DNA from: Asterella californica
Lineage: Eukaryota > Streptophyta > Marchantiopsida > Marchantiales > Aytoniaceae
Direction: 5' to 3'
DNA length: 64,000 bases
Assembly: GCA_036924285.1 (NCBI GenBank)
Contig: JAYKYS010000008.1
Coordinates: 10,548,501 to 10,612,500, forward strand
Each line of letters begins with the position of its first letter. Position 1 is the stretch's first letter. This document shows positions 43,481 through 54,300 of this stretch, piece by piece. The notes beneath the pieces are model-generated. The model worked only from the letters and a program-made list of their open reading frames with translations. It had not been told where the DNA came from and made no database searches. Made by a program: the position numbers and the translations under genes.

Positions 43481-43760
43481 AATTTCACTCCTCTAATAAC
43501 TTTTCTCGCCTCCTTTCTCTACAACTCTTGTTGCACCCTCTTTCAACTCTCCTCAAACCTTTTCTAAGTGAACAAGATGTAAAGAATGACTTCGAACGCG
43601 TCATATATCACTACGGGATACACGAAAGGTTCTAACGTTGCTAACATCGCGTTAGCTCTCTCTCCTCCCAACGTTCTCTACATGTGCTCTCTCATAATCT
43701 CCTTTTGTCGAATATAGAACTGAACTCTAAACATCGTTCAACGATCCCTTCAAGTGAGGT

Positions 43761-43776
43761 CCCGGCAACGGAACCA
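43761..43776 (-). promoter_or_regulatory. TE2 primer binding site, tRNA-Asp-like
   Basis: The element strand reads TGGTTCCGTTGCCGGG, four bases from the 5' LTR. From memory, the tRNA-Asp site used by Athila/Tat elements is TGGCGCCGTTGCCGGGGA, so there are two mismatches next to the 5' end of the site. A different tRNA with a better fit is possible. Confidence 0.6.
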
Positions 43777-43780
43777 AAAA

Positions 43781-44689
43781 TGTAAACCCTCCGCGGTCCT
43801 ATCGATCAACTACCCCCCGATCTCTCAACCTCCACGATCGTCATCCACGAATCTGCAACATGTCGGACCTGTCTCTCACTCAGGGGTCACCTCTGATGGC
43901 TTTGATGGAAGCACACCATGAACTTGAAGGGAAAATGTTGAGTTCACTCATTCATACACCCACAAACTTATCAACTAAAAATCTCTTTAAACACATCAAC
44001 TAAAATCCTCCATTCTAACGACGTCTCTCAAGTTCTCATGCTAAAAATATCCCACTCTCTATATTACTCAAGTTGTCATTATGACAATGTGAAAACAAGG
44101 ATGATGAGCCCTTCTCTACTCCTCTATTTATACATTCTAGGTTTTTACTTTGGTACCCTTCGGTAACTCAGCCGTAACTACTTTTACCGGGTTTTACTAA
44201 GATATTACTTAAGGTAAAAGCATTGATCACATGGGCTTTTTACCTTTTCACATGGGCTTATTCCTTCAAAGTCAACAACTTCTAGAAGGATTCTGGAATA
44301 TTCTCAAGGAATCTCGAATTTCCACCCCCCTCTACACTAGGACCCACTAAAAAGGAAACATGTGGAATCTCTTCTTGTTTTTAATGCCCACAAAGTCCAC
44401 AACTTTAATCCAACCACTAATATCAAGTCAAAAAGGAGATAAGGGATACTTTCCACCTCCTTTCTACCTTTTAGACAAGATGACAAGATAATAGTGCTCA
44501 CTCTTTAGCAAATATCTGAATTCTGCCAAAAGTACAGCTAAGTTTAACCATAACTAACTTTTAGCTAGTCATGACTAACTTGATACATCCTTAAAGTACT
44601 TTGGCAGCCAATAAACATTCTCAACACTTAGTTATAACTAAACACCTTACTAATAGACAAACTTCTTATGTGTAACATAGGTCGTTACA
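43781..44689 (-). repeat. TE2 5' LTR (909 bp)
   Basis: Near-identical to 35946-36857, with TGTAAACCCTCC and GTCGTTACA ends. A small deletion (CACATGC to CATGC) and about a dozen transitions distinguish the two copies. Confidence 0.95.
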
Positions 44690-46301
44690 GATCGTAAACT
44701 CTCTATCCTTCTTCGCGTCAATCAAGGACAACTTTCTATAGATGAGATGCAAAAGGAGTTCGAGAAGTGTTGTGTCATGGACTACATCCAAATGATTGTG
44801 GTGCAAGTGGATGGCATTAAAATTGGACTGAAGTGCAAGTAAAAATTGATCTTTACAATTGATAAAGAAATTCTTTTCTATTTTCTATTTCAGTTTTTGT
44901 CTTACTCACAGTCAACATGACAGCCCATGAAGTTCATGACTTGCCTTGACATTTTCCTCTTGGTTATCTTGTCACTAATATGCATTCTTTTCATTTTGCA
45001 GAAAGACGTTTCATTGCAACATTTTATCTAAACGATTATTTGGCATTGAAGAACCGATTAAAGAAGGATAGAAGAAACATCATTCAAAGATGAAGATTTT
45101 GTTGGAGATTTTATCGCAAGATGTTTTGGATTATGTTATGCATGCTCGAGAGTACAAGGAGACGGAAAAAAGGTGAAGCGATTCTTGTGCATATGAATAC
45201 CTTCCGTAACTGGTGCAAGGAAAGTGCAAAAGAAGCGTACACTTAAGATGTCTATCTTGCGGACGTGAGGAAGATGTCCACTTCTATTGAGAACTAGAGT
45301 TCACTCTGACAATCGCAGATATTATATATGGATTTCAACTCAAGAATTGTTCATATGATGATCGAATACTTTCTCTAAAGCGGATATGATTGAGATGTTG
45401 ATGCACTTCGCTCAACTCTCAACATCGAAGTATTGGACGATGGTCATCTTCCATAGTCTTCAACAAGCAGTAGATGACGGACAAGCTCTTTGCGACTGTG
45501 GATGTAGAGTTTCTCCTGGTGTTTGGATGAAGACGAACTGTAAGAGTGCAAGTGGACTTAGAGTAATAATGAACCACGAGTACTAGACATCAAGATTTTG
45601 TTCCAAAGATGATAAAATTTCTATGAAACATTTTGGTTCAAGTCTTGGGTATCCCGAGATTAGAATTGTAGCTCCAGCTTGCAGTTACAAGATCTTGTTG
45701 TCTGATGATAAACATGTAAATGTTTACCAGAAGTCTCAAGATGTGATCAGTAAACTGATCAATTTTTACGCTCCATCATTATCAGCGGGAATAATAATCA
45801 GCCCTACTGAATCAGCTACTTGCTGTCTTTGCAGAGGACGACAAGTCCTTTTGGGTCTATAAAGTGTTACGAGTTTTAACTCGTGGTGAGAACAAAAAAT
45901 ATTACATGATAGAAATCCAATGGTATGCAACCGAGTCGATTGATCCTTACATCAAAAAATATTATCTAGAGAGACATAAGGTTTTGGGTGATAAAGGAAG
46001 ACATGCACTCTACAAACAAGAGTTAGATATTTCAAAAACACGAATTTTAGCTTTTGATTTTATTCTCATCACGACTAATCGACTGCGTAAGACAACTATA
46101 ATCAAAATAAAGAATCAATTGTTTCGACTAAAACATGAGATAACAGTTGAAGCATATATTCAACCTACATATGATAATGAAGAAGAAGAAGTCGGGGGAA
46201 AAAATGGAAGCATCATTGAAGATCAAGATGGACATGAGATAACCAATGATGAAGCATCGAAGAGTATTGAAGACGTAGACACTGATTCTTCAAAGTCTTA
46301 G
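44690..46301 (+). pseudogene. Decayed coding-like sequence, right part
   Basis: Directly after TE2 an open stretch reads DRKLSILLRVNQGQLSIDEM and ends with an AAG|gtaaaa-like donor near 44840; an acceptor-like ttttgcag follows near 45000. Further pieces contain several stops. The final exon-like frame begins after ...ttgctgtctttgcag near 45835 and reads DDKSFWVYKVLRVLTRGENK and YYMIEIQWYATES, then an acidic tail (YDNEEEEVGGK) to a stop at 46301. The first half resembles a small globular domain with an aromatic YKVL...IEIQWYA core, perhaps BAH-like; this is a guess. It is the continuation of the sequence at 34952-35945. It may be a lost host gene or an old DNA transposon. Confidence 0.42.
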
Positions 46302-48378
46302 TTTCACTTGATTTACGTGAATCATGAGAAGAATAGAGCATATCCAACTGTTGGTTTTATTTTTTGTCTTGTCGCTGAACATCCTCAAAAAGTCTTGAAT
46401 GGATTTCTCCTTCAATTCTGTTAATGCTCATGTCTATGATCACCTTGTGGTTAATGTAATCCAACTTATCTTTATATAATTCTTTACGCTAAAGTTAACT
46501 TCTACAAGATATGAGTGTGAGCGGTCCATGAACTCTATGAATGACTTATGTCTAAATATAGCTTATAGTCCACATATATTTTCAAATTAAGAATATTATC
46601 TTTTTTGTGTTGTATCTCTCTCTTCTTTAGTAAAATATATGTTAGGTATTGTTATTGATATCTTATTCTATTTAATCATCTTATCTTTGTAAAATGCCAA
46701 AATTTAAGTTCTCTCAAAGCTGATATGTTGGATATTATCAGATTTTGACAATCAATCTAAAATCGAGTTATAGTCTACTTATAAGAAAGTCACCTAATTG
46801 TTCAAATCTTTTCTAATAATATTGTAATAATATTTTAATAATTTTTTGAAATTAAAAAACCTCGTGAAATTGACATCAATCTAAATGCACGATATTCTAT
46901 TTCCACCAGTTTCTCTAGTAGATAAGTTCTTGAAATTTCAGAATCGTCCTCTAATTCCGTTTTGATTAGCGAGTACTTGGTTGTTGTTAACGATTGTTAA
47001 GTGCAATTTGGATGCGTATTACTTACTTCAAGGTTGAGATGCAAGTTCAACTTGAAAAATAGAGATTCAGTTGATTGAAAACTCTATCGATTCTCAGAGA
47101 AAAAAAGAAACTACTCTTGCAATGTAATTGAGGTTATACGTTATCGATTAATCCGAATCTAACTCAATTTGTTTTCAATTTCTACTCTTTAATTTTTTCC
47201 TCTCATCATTGTAACAAATACGACAAATATAATTCACGACAAACAAGAAGCTACCATTGGAATAGAATTGCAATGCTTTGCGTTATTTATTGATCCGAAA
47301 AAGTCCTTCCTCTCTCTTTTACAATGACTCCATCCGTTCTCTCTACACGAGGAAAAATTCTCCCATTCTTTTCCTGAATTCATCAGATCCAAATCCTTCC
47401 TCTCTCTTTCCGCATTTACAACGATTCCACCAGTAAGTTCCCTTATACGCACAAAAATCCCCCTTCCTTTCCGGTTTTCATAATCGACGTATAATTACGC
47501 TAACGTGTAGCAAAAAAGAGGCGCGAAATACACGCAAACATGACGGGAATCTTTGGAAATTGAATGTAGAGTTTAGATGTCATGGACGCTGAAGGCGACG
47601 AAGGGGAACGAAGGACGGCCATGTGACGTGAAAAAACAGTGTAACCGCTTACTCTTTCAGATGACATCCACGTCAAACTGTCGGCTGTTCTCTCGGGAGG
47701 AACGGTTGGGACGACTCCTTTGGATTCATCCTCTGCCCGCCCTCGACGCTGCCGCTCCTACAATCTCCAGACAAGAAGCCTTCTTTCATGCTCGTTGACG
47801 ACGACAGTTCTGCAACGAGCATGAAAGAACTGTCGTCGTCTGATCAGAGAATTGTACGTTCTTGAGTATGTGTCTCCTCTGTGTGCATGGATCTGGTGAA
47901 GTGACCAATTGGGTGTTAGACCTATACATTGCGTAGCTGCCTGTAGCTGCCTCCATTTTTCCGGTATATTTCCTGGATTGTCTCCAGCGCTTCTGTGATC
48001 TGCTCTGATTGCGATGGGATGCGTTGTTCCCTGCTTATACTCCTTCCACAGTGAATGAGGTCAAGATGCTGGTTGAGCACGAATCACCGGTATGCCCGAC
48101 TGTGAACTTGCTATGTCGTTGTGATGTATCTGGGATTAGAAAGGAATAACTTATGTATTCCTTCGGTTGGAACACATAAGCAGGCTTCTTCAGGTTGTTT
48201 GGAGCTGGTCCAAATTAGGGTTTCCCGTCTCTCTTCAGTTGTGAAGCTGTCTAGGCAGCACGCTGCTTGACTTTTTGTGGAAAGTAAGGCAACCATGAAT
48301 ACGCGAAGGTGAGTTGAGGCACCAATGTTGAGGTAAAAAGTCTTCAAGTTGCGAAGGTCTGATTTGCTAAAGAAAGGC
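46302..48378. other. Intergenic DNA and leader of the Ca2+-ATPase gene
   Basis: 46300-47470 is AT-rich with imperfect internal repeats (CCTTCCTCTCTCTTT words near 47306 and 47396). From ~47500 composition becomes GC-richer, as expected of the promoter and leader of the downstream gene. A notable interleaved inverted repeat is listed separately. No TATA box can be assigned. Introns in the leader are possible. Confidence 0.5.
47781..47840. other. Interleaved inverted repeats (A-B-A'-B')
   Basis: TTCTTTCATGCTCGTTG (47781-47797) is the exact complement of 47813-47829. GACGACGACAGTTCT (47797-47811) is the exact complement of 47826-47840. The order A-B-A'-B' is that of an H-type pseudoknot, or of two alternative hairpins. 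It lies ~540 bases before the start codon of the Ca2+-ATPase gene, probably in the leader or promoter. Confidence 0.85.
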
Positions 48379-51300
48379 ATGGAGAAGGGGCTGTGCCCTA
48401 ACATAGCAAGTGGGATATTTTTGCAGCGTGGCCCTCATGAGGAGCGAATTGCATTTGTGCGGCAACCGTCACAGAATGCAAAGGGGGCAACCCCGCAGCA
48501 AGGACAGGACTCTCAAAGCACATCTGTGCGGCACGCGTCACAACGTACGTCTCACCATGAAGTATTACAAAGAACATATACGCAGCAAGTGCCACGTAAG
48601 GGCGATGAATCGTCAGACCTTTCCAGGAGTAAATCTGTAAAAGCTGGGCCCCTTTCCCTTCGGACCAGCCGGAGCAACACACTGAAGCGGAGTACTTCGG
48701 CAAGAAGCCCTCCACGTCCGGAGCCATCGCCGGGTTTTGCCAGGAACCTTTCTAGAACTCTTTCGAGAACATTTTCGAGTAAAGTACATCCTGGTATGAG
48801 TTTCTCGGTGACACTTCAGTTTGTAGGCTGATTCGAGTATCTGTGAGATGATACCTCCGATAACTTCTAGTTGTTTAAACTCTTTCCCAGAACTGGTTAG
48901 CATCGATCCTAGAGAGTCATGTTGACTAATTTGCATGAATGATTCTCGGGGCGTCACCTTGTCTGTAGAATCTACGGTTCACACGGTCGCACTTGAGTAC
49001 TATGCCAAAATGTGTATCTCTCCTGCTGTAATTTACTGAGGCCGAAGACAGCCATAAATCGGGCGGAAACTTAAGTGTCTTTGCGAATCACAATGAATTT
49101 ACAAATGTGAAAGACAGTCCATCTGTCAATTTTAGATCTATAGCTGATACGTTACAGAATGCGAGCAGGCTACGAACAGTTGGGTCTGGTAAGAATCTGT
49201 TAAATGGCTAACCAAATCTTGTTAAAAAACGTTAGCAAAGTATATAGCCAAATTGAAAGCGAACTGATTCTACAAGGCAATTATGTTGTCCAGGCGTTGG
49301 GCCGTTAAAGTTTGGAATTACAAAAGAGGAGATACTGCAATTTGAAGGGAATATTGAGGCAGTTAAAAAGCGTGGAGGTGTGCCGACTATTGCGCACGCC
49401 CTGCGAGTCAGCATTGACAATGGAATTGAAGGCACCCCAGAGGAGATCAAGATAAGAACAGAAACTTTCGGTGCCAACACCTTCCCTCCGAAGAAACGGA
49501 AGCACTTTTTGGTACGAACTCCTTTTTGCCCCGCACGTTCGCCTTCGGGCTCACAAGCTTGCTGAGAGTGAACCTAGATAGAGTACGTTCATCGGAACAA
49601 GCACGGGGAGCTGGTTTCTCGAGCCTCATCTCTGGCAAGAATGTTTACTGACCTTTTCCTGCGTTTGCGAGCTATTCAAGCCGTCACTGCTCGTCCCGTC
49701 TTGTATTTCAAGTGGGCTAAAGCACGATAAGGATGCGAACAAACGAGCTGGCAGTAATTCTAGATACACTCCAGACTTAATTTTCTTAAACGCTGGCCAT
49801 TTCCTTGATTCCCAAATCTGATGCACTTCATCACACTCTCGAACCTAATTTGGAGAGTCATTACATTTTCCTCGTCATCTCACTCCGGATGTACACGCCG
49901 TAAACGAGACACTAATCAAACTTTAAAATGTAATTTCCCAGTCCTCACGAAACAACGTACTAATCTGATTTTATGGTCCTTACGCACGCGTAAGAGACTT
50001 AACGGCCAATGTTAATGAACCAGATACGAGGATGTAAGGGAATTAACGAGCTAGTATTTCATTAGTTATTCCATCGTCGGTAGAAATTCTCTATGCTTCT
50101 TTTCTTCCCTTGAGTGTTACCCCCAGCAGTGCCTGTTACGTTTTCCTACAACTCTAGCTCAGTCCACTGCTCACCTCAATCCGCGCAATAATTGATGGCA
50201 ACCACCTGTTTGCTCGCAGCGATATGTCTGGGAGGCGTTACAAGATGAGACTTTGCTTATCTTAATAGCATGTGCTACTGTTTCTTTAATAGTCGGCTTA
50301 ACGACAGAGGTATTCCCTGCAACAAGTGAGAATTCCGTTGTATCATTACCTGGTTACCGCTTCTGACATTCACTGCCTCTTAGTTCTCTCAGGACTTCCT
50401 CTTAACGGGAAGTTGCATGGTTCCTCTTTTTGGGTTATGCTGTGACTTATGTAGTGGTTTTACGCACAATTTCTTTACTGGTATTTCTGATTATGTAATG
50501 TACTCCGTTGAGATTTTACGAGGATTAAGTTCGTTGGGGAGTTGTTGAGAATATATTGAATGGGACATGGTGAGGCGGGATTATATGCCATGGCGCTACA
50601 CCTTTTCTCCTTGTGATACGAAGAATACAATTGGGACTACTCAAATGAGTCTCTTGTGCAAAGTGAAAGCTCCAACCTCTTTCCACGTCAATATTTTTGA
50701 GATGTGCCTAACATGACGGTGCTTTTACTTCTGAGCAGGATCCCAAAAAGGGCTGGTATGATGGTGCAGGGATCGGATTCGCTGTTATATGTGTTGTTTT
50801 GGTTGCCTGTAAGTGGTACTTTTCTTTGTCCTTACCAGTCAATGTGCAATTTCTGAACGAAAATCGGGCTATGATTTGCCTTTGCTAGGAAAGTCACTTG
50901 TCAGATAGGGATCTAATATGCTTGCTGTTACGATACATACTGGGACATTCTCCTGACCAAGAAGACCTATTTTCGTGCTTTCAGCTATAAGTGACTGGAA
51001 GCAGTCCCTACAGTTTTTGGCACTGACTACCGAAAAGCGAAAGATTTTTATAAACGTGAGTAATCTCATTGTACCCACAACACGGTTTCAGTTTCACCAT
51101 CAATTTGCAGCGGGCCTTGTTCTGTATATCCGCGCCCCGTGAAACCTCGTAAACGAAAATACCTTAGTGCTTTATTCGAATTTTGTGGCAGTGTACGAGA
51201 GCAGGAAGGAGATGTAAAATTCTTATATTTGATCTTGTCGTCGGTGATATTGTCCATATGAACATCGGTGATCAGGTATCTTCCCTCCTGATGAACGCGA

Positions 51301-54300
51301 GACTGAAAAACACCGACTAGAATTGACAGTAGTACGATATTAAAGCTTCCGGTTCGCAACGTTACTCAAGATAGTGAGCATTCTGATAAGAAACACGCTC
51401 AGCACTTGGCGCTCCCATGAGTGCTTTACCGTCTTGTCCAGCTGTGGGGTCTTCCTCAAAGATACGAGTTATAGTGACTAATAGTTGAAAGAGCTCTCGT
51501 CATGTATAATGAATAACGGAAGATAATTACAAATGACCATCACCTGAAAGGACCGAAGTGAACTGAGCGCGGAAGCAAAGGTGCCTTCTTGCCAGGAATC
51601 ATCATTCTCTTCCTGAGAACTTAACTGATTTTGCCCCTTGCTGCATGGAATGAGTGAATCAAGTACGGTTCGTTCCACCTGCAGAACATGACTTCTTTTC
51701 TTCCTCTTGCAGATCCCTGGCGATGGCCTCCTTCTCGAGGGTCACTCACTTCTTATCGACGAGGCTAGTATGACTGGTGAGAGTGAGCCTGTAAGTGATG
51801 TTCATAATTTTTCTCTTATTCTGCAAGTCCATGGCATTCGTTAACCTTATTCCAGGACTCCAAGCATCAGTCTGTATGTTGCTTATTGTGTTTTTGACAA
51901 TGGCAAACCGTAACAGAAGTTTTGACTTCATGACCTCAGATGCACAAAGATGATGAGCGTCCTTTTATGCTATCTGGATGCAAGGTGCTTGATGGCTTTG
52001 GAACTATGGTGGTTAGTCTCTTCCTTTTCTTTCATATATTCTAATATCTGCAAGTAGTGCTACAGCTGGGGGCCAACAAAGCTTCTAACTAGTGTGTGCT
52101 CTGTGTGTGTGTGTGATCGCCGTGTGCGTGTGCAAACGGCGATCTTACCATGAAACAAATAAACCACTACTGCATTCCTGCAGTCCAATCATGTCCATCG
52201 CCATTGGGGGTAATGCTTCATAGAGATAGGGATTACCAGAATAGCGGTTGGTTAGGTGTCCGTGGGAACTCTAAATCATTTACTGTGATGGGCCTTAATC
52301 ATCTACAATAGATTGCAGGTGACCGCTGTAGGTATGAGTACAGAATGGGGCAAAGTTATGGCTACTCTAAATGAGGACAATGAGGACTCAACGCCTCTTC
52401 AAGAACGGCTCGACAGCTTGGCAACTACCATTGGGAAAATCGGTCTGAGTATCGCTGTCGTTGTTTTCTTCGTGCTGCTTATACGGTGCTTATCTCTCTA
52501 CCACAGCCCCGAATACGTCAGATCCAGAAAGTAGTGCCATGTCGTTTGCAAGCAGTAAGTAGACGGGTATCCTTAGTAAAGAAACTCCGTACACTTTGCG
52601 TGTCCGTCCCGCAGACTGACTTTCATGTTCAACTCAGTAGTTTCTTAAGCTCCATAACATACCTTTACAATATTATTTCCGTGGAAGCGGTCGGACTAGA
52701 GTCTGTCAAGGTTTCTTTTGAGGGACAAATTTGTATGGTACACGTACCGTCTGGCCTGAAAATCTTCTAAAATCGAGCAGTAGGCAGTTGTCTGGTGATC
52801 TCTCTTGTCTTATTACAAAAGTTTGTCTCCGGTTGACGACTCTGATGTTCCGTCTGGTTCTGCTCTCTTCAGTCAGATGCACTTCTTTACCATGAACTCG
52901 CTACCAAACACGTTATTTCACCGTTGATGCTCTAGATCGTATATTCTATATCCGTAAAATCTTAAGGTTCCTTTTACTTCAGGGACGAATAAGTTCTGAC
53001 ACTCTTTTGACTACTGAGATTCCGTTGTCTTCTCCTTTCTGCACTCCTGAAGGTTCCTCGCAACAACAGACCTGAAGCACTTCACTGGCGAAGACGGCCG
53101 TAAAATTGTTGACTTTTTTGCAATCGCGGTGCGTTGCTCGTAACTTTTACATATAAATTAACAGTATAGAAAGTTAGGTACAAGTTCTGACTTACATAAC
53201 GACAGCTAAACGAGCTCTGTGTCACCACTAGTGCTCGGCGATAAGTATTCAAACCACATTGCGGTGTGAGGCCTGAGAAACGCAGTATAGGCACCATAGC
53301 CTCTGAATGCATATAAGGATGAAGAATCTGCTTTCTTAATCGTTTTGATCATAATGGGGATTGTAGAAGTGTGATTTAGCTTAAATTAATGATGTTCGGT
53401 GATCCCCGTGGTCATGATCCACATTACATTATGCAGGTAACTATCGTGGTCGTGGCTGTGCCTGAAGGGTTGCCCTTGGCAGTAACACTCACGTATGTAT
53501 GCTAGTTATTCTTGGCAAATTTTTCCCATAAACGTTGAAATTTGCTTACGTCTTGAAAGGTTGGATGTTTGACATAAGGTCATAGTTGAAGATTTTGATT
53601 TATAAGCTACTGCAAAGTTGCATACTTACAGGCGTGTGTCAACTCCGCAGGCTGGCCTACTCCATGTCCAAAATGATGGACGACCGGGCACTAGTAAGAT
53701 GATTCAAAGAAAACCTTCTTTCCCTTTCTAGTGTCAAATTCCAGTAGGTAATGCTTCTTCAACTTTTGTTGCATCCTTTTCATGAAATCCTGGACGCTAC
53801 TCAGTAAAATTCTCTAAAGTAGGCTGACATTGCTACTCAGGTTCGGCGCTTAGAAGCTTGCGAGACCATGGGATCTGCTACAGCGATATGTAGCGACAAA
53901 ACGGGCACACTAACTATGAACCAGGTTCTCTGCCACAATGAGGAACTGTCGCTTCCGTGTCTTCCTGGGCTTCAAAGTGTACAACGTGCAACCTTGACGT
54001 ATCATGAAGAACTGGAAGAAAATCGAGCTTCATGTTCAACGAAATTTTAGTGTTCTTCCATGAATATGCTAGTTAAAGAACTCCTCCCATTCTTCCGCGT
54101 GTCATTTATGTTCCAGTCAGTCTGTCCACTACCGTCCCTGTTTGTATTCTGGGTCTCGATTGCGAACTTTGTTCATGATTGACATCGTTAAGAAGTTGAT
54201 CTAGAACATCTAGTGCCTCTAAATTGACTGAAATGAGCTCGAGTTATGCAGATGACAGTGGTGAACAATTGGATATGTGGCAAATTAAGAAAGACCATAG

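Larger units (their letters stand above)
35946..44689 (-). mobile_element. TE2: young Ty3/gypsy LTR retrotransposon
   Basis: 8744 bp, complete with LTRs, PBS, gag-protease, RT, RNase H, integrase and PPT, all read on the minus strand. The LTRs (912 and 909 bp) differ at about 13 sites plus small indels (~1.5%), almost all transitions, so insertion is recent. PR-RT-RH-IN order places it in Ty3/gypsy; the integrase ends without a chromodomain. It is unrelated at LTR level to TE1 and TE3. Pol has three frame breaks and one stop, so this copy is probably not autonomous. Confidence 0.93.
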
